Source of the DNA: an uncultured Oscillospiraceae bacterium
GTDB lineage: Bacteria > Bacillota > Clostridia > Oscillospirales > Oscillospiraceae
Direction: 5' to 3'
Length of the DNA stretch: 27,564 nucleotides
NCBI GenBank assembly: GCA_910583885.1
Contig: CAJUAC010000033.1
Coordinates: 1 to 27,564, forward strand
Shown here: positions 20,943 to 27,564 of the stretch, in pieces
How positions within the stretch are numbered: position 1 is the first letter of the stretch
Layout of the letters: each line of letters starts with the position of its first letter
The notes under the pieces: generated by a model
What the model saw: the letters and a program-made list of their open reading frames with translations, nothing else
Told to the model about the DNA's origin: nothing
Database searches by the model: none
Position numbers and translations under genes: made by a program

Positions 20943-22010
20943 CTATTGGGAAGGCCCCTCCACCTTATACCGCCCCAGGCCTGCGATCCGGACGCTGCGC
21001 TGGGCGTGGAGCTCCAGCAGGGCAGCAGCCAAAAGCTCCGGGTCGTGGCGGACATAGCCCTCACGCACCACCGAGACCGGGCGGCTGATCAGCTCCACCC
21101 CCAGCTGGGCGCAGGCCGCCTTGTCAAAACGCAGGGGCTCCGCCCCCTCTTGGGCGTAGTGGGCGGCCACATCCTCCGGGATCTGGGAGGCGTTGACCAG
21201 GCAGAGGTGGAACAGCCCAGGCAGCGAGTGCTGGAAGATCGCCCGGATGTGGTCGGCGTTGGTGTACCCCTCTGTCTCCCCATCCTGGGTCATGACATTG
21301 GCTACATAGATTTTCAGCGCGTCGGAGGCCGCGATGGCCTCGGCAATGCCCTCCACCAGCAGGTTGGGGATGATGCTGGTGTACAGGCTGCCCGGCCCCA
21401 GCAGGATCATGTCCGCCGCCTGGATGGCCGCCAGGGCTGGCTCCAGGGCTGGCGGGTGCTCCGGCAGCAGCCGTACCCGCCGGATGCGGCAGTCCTCCCG
21501 CTTTTTGCAGTAGAAGATCTTGGATTCCCCCAGGACCCGGGCCCCGTTCTCCAGTTCAGCCTCCAGCTGCACATTGCTGTTGGTCACTGGGATCACCCGG
21601 CCGGTGATGGCCAGCACTTGGCTCATCCGGCTGACGGCCTGCTCAAAGCTGCCGCCGGAGATGCCGTTGAGGGCAGCCAGGAACAGGTTTCCAAAGCTCT
21701 GCCCCTTCAGCGACCCCTCGGTGAACCGGTAGTGGAGCAGCTCCCCCATCAGCGGCTCCACATTTGCCAGTGCCTCCAGGCAGTTGCGCACGTCCCCCGG
21801 CGGCAGCATCCCCAGCTCCTGACGCAGGACGCCGGAGCCGCCGCCGTCATCCGCCACCGTGACAATGGCGGTCAGGTTGTTGGTGTGCCGCTTCAGTCCC
21901 CGCAGCATGGTGGACAGGCCGGTGCCGCCGCCGATGGCGACAATCCGGGGGCCCTTCCCGCTGGGGCCGCGGTATACAAAATGGCTGCTCGTGGTATGTT
22001 CATCTCTCAT
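20943..22010 (-). CDS. yvcK: YvcK/CofD-like gluconeogenesis and cell-wall factor
   Basis: A 355-residue protein of the YvcK family (UPF0052, CofD-like fold). KGPRIVAIGGGTGLSTMLRGLK (about 19-40) is the nucleotide-sugar binding loop; TVADDGGGSGVLRQELGMLPPGDVRNC, FGNLFLAAL, AADMILLGPGSLYTSIIPNLLVEGI and YVANVMTQDGETEGYTNADH are family signatures. In Bacillus YvcK binds UDP-GlcNAc and is needed for normal growth and shape on gluconeogenic carbon sources, acting through wall synthesis. The first 18 residues are a short extension. It starts 10 nt behind the rapZ stop, with GAGG overlapping that stop, and ends the operon. whiA, the usual next gene, is absent. Confidence 0.95.
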   Translation of the reverse strand: MRDEHTTSSHFVYRGPSGKGPRIVAIGGGTGLSTMLRGLKRHTNNLTAIVTVADDGGGSGVLRQELGMLPPGDVRNCLEALANVEPLMGELLHYRFTEGSLKGQSFGNLFLAALNGISGGSFEQAVSRMSQVLAITGRVIPVTNSNVQLEAELENGARVLGESKIFYCKKREDCRIRRVRLLPEHPPALEPALAAIQAADMILLGPGSLYTSIIPNLLVEGIAEAIAASDALKIYVANVMTQDGETEGYTNADHIRAIFQHSLPGLFHLCLVNASQIPEDVAAHYAQEGAEPLRFDKAACAQLGVELISRPVSVVREGYVRHDPELLAAALLELHAQRSVRIAGLGRYKVEGPSQ

Positions 22011-22020
22011 GGTGTTGTCC

Positions 22021-22881
22021 TCAGTTCCGCGTCATATCCCGGTGGTTCTCTGTCACCTGATAGCCCAGGGAGGCGACATATTCTGCCAGGGCGTGTGTCA
22101 CCGCCACAGAGCGGTGGTGGCCGCCAGTACAGCCAACCGCCGCCACCAGTACGGTTTTGCCCTCCTCCCGGTACAGGGGCAGGACAAAGCCCAGCAGATC
22201 CCGCAGCTTCTCCAGAAATTGCTCGGTTTCCCGGAAGGAGAAGACATAGTCGCGCACTTCCCGGTCCAGGCCGGTTTTATCCCGCATGGAATCAATATAG
22301 AAGGGGTTGGGCATGAAGCGGACATCAAAGACCAGATCTGCCTCCAAGGGCAGGCCGTGCTTAAAGCCGAAGGATACCAGGCTCACCTGCATCGCCCCTG
22401 CGCGGTGGCTGCCGCCGAAGAGGCGCAGCAGCTCCCCCCGCAGGCGGGCGGTGGAGTAGGTGGTGGAGTTGATAATGATATCCGCCTGGGCCCGCACTGG
22501 GGCCATCATGGAGATCTCCTGGTTGACCGCCCCCTCCAGGGATCCCGCCAGCTCCTGGAGGGGATGCATCCGCCGCGTCTCCTTGTAGCGGTTGATGATG
22601 GAAGCCACATCCGCCTCCAGGAACAGCAGCTTGCAGTCGTACTCCCGCTGGCGGAGGGTGGACAGCACCTCCAGGAACTCGTCAAAGGTGTCTGCCGTGC
22701 GCACGTCGTACACCAGGGCGACCCGGCTGTACCGCCCGCTGCCGGCGGCGCAGAATTCGGCAAATTTCAGGATCATACCCGCCGGCATGTTGTCTACAAT
22801 ATAGAACCCAACGTCCTCCAGGAAGGAGGCCGCCTTGCTCTTCCCCCCGCCGGATAAACCGGAAATAATCAAAATTTCCAT
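22021..22881 (-). CDS. rapZ: RNase adapter/nucleotide-binding protein RapZ (YvcJ)
   Basis: A 286-residue P-loop protein. MEILIISGLSGGGKSKAASFLEDVGFYIVDNMP has the Walker A GLSGGGKS at 8-15; ALVYDVRTADTF and LFLEADVASIINRYKETRRMHPL follow; the C-terminal domain has VSFGFKHGLPLEADLVFDVRFMPNPFY and VAAVGCTGGHHRSVAVTHALAEY, both family marks. In E. coli RapZ binds glucosamine 6-phosphate and guides an RNase to GlmZ; in Gram-positives (YvcJ) it hydrolyses GTP/ATP and its role is less clear. The open frame reaches far upstream through murB in another frame, but conservation starts at 22881, preceded by GAGGGAGAGAG. Middle gene of murB-rapZ-yvcK. Confidence 0.95.
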   Translation of the reverse strand: MEILIISGLSGGGKSKAASFLEDVGFYIVDNMPAGMILKFAEFCAAGSGRYSRVALVYDVRTADTFDEFLEVLSTLRQREYDCKLLFLEADVASIINRYKETRRMHPLQELAGSLEGAVNQEISMMAPVRAQADIIINSTTYSTARLRGELLRLFGGSHRAGAMQVSLVSFGFKHGLPLEADLVFDVRFMPNPFYIDSMRDKTGLDREVRDYVFSFRETEQFLEKLRDLLGFVLPLYREEGKTVLVAAVGCTGGHHRSVAVTHALAEYVASLGYQVTENHRDMTRN

Positions 22882-22913
22882 CTTTCTCTCTCCCTCGCGT
22901 ATCCCGCCCCGTC

Positions 22914-23825
22914 TTACGGGATCATTTTCACCTCTGGCTCCAGCGCCACGCCGGTCTGCTCCTGCACAATCTGCTGCACATGGGCGATAAGGCCCTGCAC
23001 GTCGGCACAGGTGGCGCCGCCGGTGTTGATGAGGAAGCCCGCGTGCTTTTCCGACACCTGGGCCCCGCCCACCCGGGCCCCTTTCAGGCCGCACTGCTCG
23101 ATCAGCGCACCGGCGTAATGCCCCTGGGGACGCTGGAAAGTGCTGCCGGCACTGGGGTACTCCAGGGGCTGCTTTTCCCGGCGGCGGCGGTCCAGCTCCG
23201 CCATCTGCGTGCGGATTTCCTCCTGGTCCCGCTCCTCCAGGGCGAGCTCCGCATCCAGCGCCGCGCCCTGCTTCCCGCTGAAGATGCTGTGGCGGTAACT
23301 GAAGCACAGCTCCTCCCCAGACAGCTGCCGCAGCCCCTCGCCAGGGAACCAGGCGGTCACAGACCGGACCACCTGCCGCATCTCCCCGCCGTAGGCCCCG
23401 GCATTCATGCATACCGCGCCTCCCAGGCTGCCAGGGATCCCGTGGGCAAACTCCAGCCCTCCCAGGCCCTCCCGCTGGGCAAAGGACGCCAGCCGGGCCA
23501 AAGATACCCCCGCCCCTGCACGGATCGTCTGCCCCCCTGTGCGCTCCAAGGCGTCCAGGCGGCCGGTGTGGATGACCAGTGCGTCCAGGCCGCTGTCCGC
23601 CGCCAGCAGGTTGGAGCCGTTGCCCAGCAACAGTACCGGCCAACCCTCCGCCTCCGCCAGCGCCAGCAGCGCAGCCGCCTCCTCTGTGGACCGTGGGCGG
23701 GCTATCCTTTTGGCGGGCCCGCCGATCCGGAACGTGGTGTGCAAGGCCATGGGCTCGTCACAGATAACCTCCATCCCGGAAAAACGGCCAGCGGCGGCCG
23801 CGTCAAAGCTGTCAAACCAGGGCAT
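22914..23825 (-). CDS. murB: UDP-N-acetylenolpyruvoylglucosamine reductase
   Basis: A 303-residue FAD enzyme that reduces UDP-GlcNAc-enolpyruvate to UDP-MurNAc with NADPH, an early step of peptidoglycan synthesis in the cytoplasm. TTFRIGGPAKRIARP, VLLLGNGSNLLAADSGLDALVIHTGRL and GLEFAHGIPGSLGGAVCMNAGAYGGEM form the FAD site; FSYRHSIF has the catalytic Tyr/Arg region; PSAGSTFQRP carries the proton-donor Ser; VALEPEVKMI has the final Glu. The length and lack of the long Tyr loop fit the type II (Gram-positive) form. AGGAGGGGG precedes the ATG. First gene of the operon; candidate promoter at 23884-23912. Confidence 0.97.
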   Translation of the reverse strand: MPWFDSFDAAAAGRFSGMEVICDEPMALHTTFRIGGPAKRIARPRSTEEAAALLALAEAEGWPVLLLGNGSNLLAADSGLDALVIHTGRLDALERTGGQTIRAGAGVSLARLASFAQREGLGGLEFAHGIPGSLGGAVCMNAGAYGGEMRQVVRSVTAWFPGEGLRQLSGEELCFSYRHSIFSGKQGAALDAELALEERDQEEIRTQMAELDRRRREKQPLEYPSAGSTFQRPQGHYAGALIEQCGLKGARVGGAQVSEKHAGFLINTGGATCADVQGLIAHVQQIVQEQTGVALEPEVKMIP

Positions 23826-23883
23826 CGATTTCCCCCTCCTCCATATCAGCGTCCGGCAGGGGGCGCGCCCCTGCTGTACCAGT

Positions 23884-23912
23884 AGTATACCGCACCTGCC
23901 TGAAAAAGTCCA
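23884..23912 (-). promoter_or_regulatory. Candidate promoter of murB-rapZ-yvcK
   Basis: On the minus strand TGGACT (23907-23912), 17 nt, TATACT (23884-23889), about 58 nt before the murB ATG. One weak -35 position but correct spacing. Confidence 0.6.
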
Positions 23913-23963
23913 TCCATTTTGCGGGCTGTACCGCCCGGCACGCCTCCGCTTTTTCTATTCCCC

Positions 23964-23992
23964 TTGCGGTAGACTCTAAAATATTGTATAAT
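23964..23992 (+). promoter_or_regulatory. Candidate promoter of the methyltransferase-lipoprotein pair
   Basis: TTGCGG (23964-23969), 17 nt, perfect TATAAT (23987-23992), about 33 nt before the ATG at 24026. It is divergent from the murB promoter. Confidence 0.7.
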
Positions 23993-24025
23993 AAGAAATC
24001 AATTATACAAGGAGGATAGTTTGAG

Positions 24026-24760
24026 ATGGATTCCATATATGACCAGGAGCGCTTTTTCAGCCAATATGCCCAAATGCCCCGCAGCCGGGAGGGGCTGCCA
24101 GCCGCAGGGGAGTGGCACCAGCTCAAGCCGTTGTTTCCGGCACTCCAGGGCAAGTCTGTCCTGGATTTGGGATGCGGCTACGGCTGGCACTGCCAGTTTG
24201 CCGCACAGCAGGGGGCGGCCGAGGTCCTGGGGATTGACGCCAGCAGGAGGATGATCGAGGAGGCCCGGCGGCGCAACGCGGAGTGCGGTGTCCGCTACCA
24301 GGTCTGCGGGATCGATGAATATGCGTATCCGGACAGTACCTGGGACTGCGTCCTCTCTAATCTGGTCCTGCACTATATCAGTGACCTGGAGCCGGTGTTC
24401 CAGAAGGTATACCGGACACTGAAGCCGGACGGTGTGTTCCTTTTCAATATCGAGCATCCGGTGTTCACCGCTGGCGTCGGGCAGGACTGGGTGTACGCAG
24501 AGGACGGTACCCCCCAATACTGGCCCGTTGACCGGTACTTCCAGCCGGGAGCGCGCGAAACCCATTTTTTAGGCTGCCAAGTGGTCAAGCAGCACCATAC
24601 ACTGACCCAGATTTTAATGGGGCTGCTGCACAGCGGGTTCATCCTGGAGGCCGTGGAGGAGGCGGAGCCGCCTGCGGGGATGATGGACAGACCCGGGATG
24701 GCGGACGAGCTGCGCCGCCCCATGATGCTGCTGGTGAAGGCACGAAAGGGAGCCTGTTGA
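24026..24760 (+). CDS. Class I SAM-dependent methyltransferase
   Basis: A 244-residue cytoplasmic methyltransferase of the UbiE/Methyltransf_11 type. Motif I is SVLDLGCGYGWHCQFAAQQG (about 44-63), motif II region VLGIDASRRMIEEAR with the Asp that binds the ribose of SAM, and WDCVLSNLVLHYISDLEPVFQKVYRTLKPDGVFLFNIEHP covers motifs III-IV. HPVFTAGVGQDWVY and HHTLTQILMGLLHSGFILEAVEEAEPP are shared with many uncharacterised clostridial and bacillar relatives. Substrate unknown. GGAGG lies 10 nt before the ATG. A lipoprotein gene follows after 13 nt in the same transcript. Confidence 0.9.
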   Translation: MDSIYDQERFFSQYAQMPRSREGLPAAGEWHQLKPLFPALQGKSVLDLGCGYGWHCQFAAQQGAAEVLGIDASRRMIEEARRRNAECGVRYQVCGIDEYAYPDSTWDCVLSNLVLHYISDLEPVFQKVYRTLKPDGVFLFNIEHPVFTAGVGQDWVYAEDGTPQYWPVDRYFQPGARETHFLGCQVVKQHHTLTQILMGLLHSGFILEAVEEAEPPAGMMDRPGMADELRRPMMLLVKARKGAC

Positions 24761-24773
24761 AGGGAGGTATTTG

Positions 24774-25340
24774 GTGAAAAAACACATCCTGCTTTTCTTG
24801 GCATGGCTTCTCCTGTTTGCAGCGGCCGGCTGCTCTGTTTCTCAGGGCAGCCCCGTCAGCACGGTGGTACGGGATGGCGTCACGTATACAATCGATACCG
24901 AAAACAGTACGATTTCTGATGGAGAGCATATCTATCCATACGCCTTCTCCGGGAATTCCGCTGGGTATGACGTCACGATTACCTATCCGGACGGCTCCTC
25001 CTACCAGTGGCACGCACAGAACAGCGGCGGGATCACTATGGGCTACGGCGGATTACAAGGTGACTATGACGAACACCTGTATACTTCCGGGGATATCCTG
25101 CTCAGCGTGTTGAAAGAAGGTCCCCTGAAAGGGGGCGCGCTGCGGGAAGGGAAGAGCATTTTCCTGAGTGTGTTCATCGCCCTTGCCGGCATTTTTCATG
25201 CAGCCCTGCCGGAGACGGCCTGGTATTTGGCCTATGGCTGGCGGTACCGGGATGCCGAGCCGTCTGACGCGGCGCTGATGCTGAACCGCTTGGGCGGGGC
25301 GGCTGCGATTGTAGCCGCAATCATCATGATCTTTGTATAA
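24774..25340 (+). CDS. Lipoprotein-like membrane protein with C-terminal DUF6199-like segment
   Basis: A 188-residue envelope protein of unknown function. Residues 1-19 are a signal peptide with lipobox AAAGC (Cys about 20). A small beta-rich outer domain follows, with DGVTYTIDTENSTISDGEHIYPYAFSG and DVTITYPDGSSYQW. After a Gly/Lys-rich turn, one membrane helix (SIFLSVFIALAGIFHAA) leads to PETAWYLAYGWRYRDAEPSDAALMLNRLGGAAAIVAAIIMIFV, which resembles DUF6199 proteins, ending in a second helix. The GTG at 24774 is used as start because GGGAGG lies 6 nt before it; TTG at 24771 is only 3 nt away. Co-transcribed with the methyltransferase. The DUF match is from memory and should be checked. Confidence 0.75.
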   Translation: MKKHILLFLAWLLLFAAAGCSVSQGSPVSTVVRDGVTYTIDTENSTISDGEHIYPYAFSGNSAGYDVTITYPDGSSYQWHAQNSGGITMGYGGLQGDYDEHLYTSGDILLSVLKEGPLKGGALREGKSIFLSVFIALAGIFHAALPETAWYLAYGWRYRDAEPSDAALMLNRLGGAAAIVAAIIMIFV

Positions 25341-25360
25341 GCTGCTGTCTGGTACTACAT

Positions 25361-25400
25361 GAGAAAAAAGAGGGATCCCCAGTTTTTGGGGATCCCTCTT
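25361..25400 (-). terminator. Intrinsic terminator, minus strand
   Basis: A 14-bp perfect stem (25368-25381 with 25387-25400, core AGAGGGATCCCCA) and loop GTTTT. On the minus strand it is followed by TTTTTTCTC, so it ends the transporter transcript; as a plain hairpin it may also help stop the convergent lipoprotein transcript. Confidence 0.88.
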
Positions 25401-25431
25401 GCCATAGAAACAGCGGGATAATATTTTTTTG

Positions 25432-25459
25432 ATTCTTTTTTCTTTTAAGAAAAAAGAAT
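25432..25459. terminator. AT-rich palindrome behind the transporter gene
   Basis: ATTCTTTTTTCT (25432-25443) pairs with AGAAAAAAGAAT (25448-25459), 12 bp, 4-nt loop, just past the transporter stop and before the stronger terminator. A run of T (25424-25430) lies beyond it on the plus strand. Perhaps an mRNA 3'-end structure. Confidence 0.4.
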
Positions 25460-25470
25460 GGCTTCTATTG

Positions 25471-27102
25471 TCAGGCCTTCTTTGCCGCAGCCGACCGGAG
25501 GACAAAGAGGGCACCCACGGTGAGGGCAGTACCCATGACCAGGCAGATAGCGGCATTCTGTACGAAGCCGGCTACGATGAAGGTGACGAAGCTGACAGCG
25601 GCCACGGTGATGGCGTAAGGCAGCTGGGTGGAGACGTGGGTGACATGGTCGCACTGCGCACCGGCGGAGGCCATAATGGTGGTATCGCTGATGGGGGAGC
25701 AGTGGTCGCCGCACACGGCCCCAGCCAGGCAGGCGGAGATACCGATGGTCAGCAGGGTGCTGCTGGGCTCAAACACGGCCACAACGATGGGGATCAGGAT
25801 GCCGAAGGTGCCCCAGCTGGTGCCGGAGGCGAAAGCCAGCAGGCAGGCCACGATAAAGATCACCGCAGGCAGCAGGCTGTAGAGGCCCTGGGAAGCGCCC
25901 TTCATGACGCCCTCTACAAACACGTCCGCGCCCAGCATACCAGTCATGCTCTTCAGGCTGACCGCCATGGTCAGGATGGTGATGGGGGGCACCATGGCGA
26001 TGAAGCCCTTGGGGACGCAGGCCATGGCTTCCTTGAAGGTCAGCACCCGGCGGGCAACCAGATAGATCACGATCAGCACCAGGGAGACCAGGCCGCCCCA
26101 GGGCAGGCCAATGAAAGCGTCGGTGTTGCCGAAGGCGCCGATGAAGCTGCCCGCGTTCTCTGTGCCGCCCCAGGCGTCCACGCCGAAGAAGCCGCCGACA
26201 TAGATCATGCCCACCGTACACAGGACAAAGAGGATGATGACCGGGATCACCAGATCCACAACCCGGCCCTTGGTGTTCTCCGCCTCAGCGCTGCTGCCCT
26301 CCAGCGCCCCCAGGTCGCCCTTCTGCTGGGCGTTCCTCTCGTGGAGCTGCATGGGGCCGTAGTCAAACTTCATGACAGAGAGGGCAATGATAAACACAAA
26401 GGTCAGCAGGGAGTAAAAGTTGTAGGGGATGGCCTTGATGAACAGCTCAATACCGCTGATGCCGGTATCCAGATCCGCGGCCACGCCGGAGACGGCAGCG
26501 GCCCAGGAGGAGACCGGGGCGATCATGCACACCGGGGCAGCTGTGGCGTCGATGAGGTAGGCCAGCTTGGGGCGGGAGATCCTGTGGCCGTCGGTGACAG
26601 GGCGCATAACGGAACCCACCGTCAGGCAGTTAAAATAGTCGTCAATGAAAATCAGGATACCCAGCACAAAGGTGGCCAGCATGGCCCCTACCCGGGTCTT
26701 GATATTCTTCTCCGCCCAGCGGCCAAAGGCGGCAGAGCCGCCGGAGGCATTCACCAGGGCCACAATGATGCCCAGCAGCACCAGGAACAGGAAAATGCCG
26801 GCATTGCCCGCAATAGCCGCCACGAAGCCCTCGTTGACCATGGTGTCCAATGTGGCGACCGGGGCAAAATTGCACTGGAACAGGGCGCCCACCAGGATGC
26901 CGATGAATAGGGAGGAGTAGGCCTCCTTAGTGATGAGGGCCAGGACGATGGCCACCACGGGGGGCACCAGGGCCCAGAAGGTGGCGTACATGTTGGACGC
27001 GGCTGCGCCGTCGCCCTCGGCAAAGGCGGTGAGGGTCATCATCAGGCAGGCTACAGCGGCCAGCACTGGGACAAGGGCCCTCCGGTTTCTTGGGGTTCTC
27101 AT
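25471..27102 (-). CDS. lysW: NhaC-superfamily transporter under lysine riboswitch, likely lysine importer LysW
   Basis: A 543-residue integral membrane protein with about 11-13 hydrophobic segments. Residues 1-28 look like a cleavable signal peptide (LMMTLTAFA|EG), which is common in this branch. NhaC-superfamily motifs are ITKEAYSSLFIGILVGAL, ILIFIDDYFNCLTVGSVMRPVTD, LIDATAAPVCMIAPVSSWAA, FASGTSWGTFGILIPI and CGDHCSPISDTTIMASAGAQCDHVTHVSTQLPYA. By sequence alone it would be called a Na+/H+ antiporter. The leader, however, is a full lysine riboswitch (27175-27345) with terminator, and L-box-controlled NhaC-like carriers were proposed to be lysine transporters (LysW). The lysine assignment is therefore inference from regulation. 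AGGAGG lies 8 nt before the ATG. Confidence 0.85.
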   Translation of the reverse strand: MRTPRNRRALVPVLAAVACLMMTLTAFAEGDGAAASNMYATFWALVPPVVAIVLALITKEAYSSLFIGILVGALFQCNFAPVATLDTMVNEGFVAAIAGNAGIFLFLVLLGIIVALVNASGGSAAFGRWAEKNIKTRVGAMLATFVLGILIFIDDYFNCLTVGSVMRPVTDGHRISRPKLAYLIDATAAPVCMIAPVSSWAAAVSGVAADLDTGISGIELFIKAIPYNFYSLLTFVFIIALSVMKFDYGPMQLHERNAQQKGDLGALEGSSAEAENTKGRVVDLVIPVIILFVLCTVGMIYVGGFFGVDAWGGTENAGSFIGAFGNTDAFIGLPWGGLVSLVLIVIYLVARRVLTFKEAMACVPKGFIAMVPPITILTMAVSLKSMTGMLGADVFVEGVMKGASQGLYSLLPAVIFIVACLLAFASGTSWGTFGILIPIVVAVFEPSSTLLTIGISACLAGAVCGDHCSPISDTTIMASAGAQCDHVTHVSTQLPYAITVAAVSFVTFIVAGFVQNAAICLVMGTALTVGALFVLRSAAAKKA

Positions 27103-27116
27103 GTGTGGTTCCTCCT

Positions 27117-27152
27117 AAACAAAAATCCAGTCATGACGCAATCATGACTGGA
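27117..27152 (-). terminator. Riboswitch-controlled intrinsic terminator
   Basis: An 11-bp perfect stem TCCAGTCATGA / TCATGACTGGA (27126-27136, 27142-27152) with a 5-nt loop, followed on the minus strand by TTTTTGTTT, then at once by the AGGAGG ribosome site of the transporter. It is the expression platform of the lysine riboswitch. Confidence 0.93.
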
Positions 27153-27174
27153 CGCACATGTACCCCTATGCACC

Positions 27175-27345
27175 GCCATGACAGCTCTCCACGTTTCCGT
27201 GACAGTCCGCCGGATCTTCTCCGGCGGCCCAGCAGCCACCCCGCCAGACAACAGCAGTGGCGCTTCGGCGGCATCCCCTTTCCCTCCCCCGCTGTTTGAC
27301 GTTTGTGTGGGGAGCTACTCCTGGCGGCCGCGCCTCTATCATAAC
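27175..27345 (-). promoter_or_regulatory. Lysine riboswitch (L-box) aptamer
   Basis: Read on the minus strand the 171-nt region has the L-box hallmarks in order: GATAGAGGCGCGG, GGAGTAGC, GAGGGAAAGGGG, TGCCGCCGAAG, CTGTCACGG and GGAGAGCTGTC. P1 closes the aptamer: GTTATGATAG (27336-27345) pairs over 10 bp, with some G-U pairs, with CTGTCATGGC (27175-27184). Lysine binding should lock P1 and leave the terminator at 27117-27152 free to form, switching off the gene; without lysine the 3' strand of P1 (GTCATGG) can pair with a TCATGA stretch of the terminator. Confidence 0.94.
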
Positions 27346-27377
27346 CTCTATTTTGCCAAGCACTGCTTGACATACTT

Positions 27378-27405
27378 ATTATAGCGGCCTCTCCCCAAAT
27401 GTCAA
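27378..27405 (-). promoter_or_regulatory. Sigma-A promoter of the riboswitch-transporter unit
   Basis: On the minus strand a perfect TTGACA (27400-27405), 16 nt, perfect TATAAT (27378-27383). Transcription should start about 25 nt before the aptamer. The remaining 27406-27564 shows no gene I can support. Confidence 0.9.
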
Positions 27406-27564
27406 TATATCTCAACAAATTTTGCGGATTTTGCCGAAAAAACGATGCCAGATCCGCCGCAGGATGCGGGCCTCTCATGGAAAAATTCTGCAAAACATGG
27501 AGCTTTTCTCCACAGGGCAACAGCATTTGAAATTCAAGGGAAAAGGATATCCAGAAGACGCTGA

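Noticed and set aside
25429..26910. A 493-codon plus-strand frame rich in His, Gly and Asp opposite the lysine carrier.
   Set aside because: Antisense to a membrane protein gene; such composition is the usual mirror image of hydrophobic codons.
1..27564. CRISPR arrays, insertion sequences, prophage genes or rRNA genes.
   Set aside because: No regularly spaced repeats, transposase, integrase, capsid or rRNA sequence was seen.

Overview
This looks like a chromosomal segment of a GC-rich (about 60% by eye) Gram-positive clostridial anaerobe, most like the gut Oscillospiraceae (Flavonifractor/Lawsonibacter/Dysosmobacter type). The signs are strong Shine-Dalgarno sequences, textbook sigma-A promoters, an L-box lysine riboswitch, murB-rapZ-yvcK gene order, rpsF-ssb-rpsR, SLH-domain surface protein, an EFR1-type ferredoxin and a single-chain molybdo-hydroxylase of the selenium-dependent xanthine dehydrogenase type. 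The genus is an inference.

Layout. 1-1102: end of a methionine ABC permease (metI) and its lipoprotein metQ. 1234-3057: minus-strand flavodoxin/ferredoxin protein and a sugar nucleotidyltransferase. 3293-8877: a nucleoside/purine salvage block made of deoC, deoD, a BMP-family nucleoside-binding lipoprotein and a fused 2Fe-2S/molybdopterin xanthine dehydrogenase, with separate promoters. 8971-14258: a tightly packed minus-strand operon of class III aminotransferase, class II aldolase with a decayed second copy of its domain, TetR regulator, FGGY sugar kinase and GtrA membrane protein; its substrate is not known. 14531-16609: a secreted surface protein carrying a GH24 lysozyme domain and a GH25 lysozyme domain in one chain, separated by an InlB-type repeat and SLH modules.

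16670-17890 is an AT-rich island (about one third GC by eye) that abuts the 3' end of a tRNA-Ser(GGA) gene. It holds one gene: winged helix plus a nucleoside-deoxyribosyltransferase/TIR-like fold plus a C-terminal helix region, with its own promoter. This is the best candidate here for an acquired, possibly antiviral, system. A 23-bp perfect hairpin lies directly beyond the tRNA.

18155-20845: a 56-aa membrane-associated protein, a histidine-phosphatase/GNAT fusion and the rpsF-ssb-rpsR operon. 20943-23825: murB-rapZ-yvcK on the minus strand, without whiA behind yvcK. 24026-25340: a methyltransferase and a lipoprotein/membrane hybrid. 25471-27405: an NhaC-superfamily transporter whose leader is a complete lysine riboswitch with intrinsic terminator, which points to lysine uptake (LysW type) rather than plain Na+/H+ exchange.

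All gene calls rest on reading the sequence; no database search was possible. Promoter, operator and terminator calls are pattern matches.
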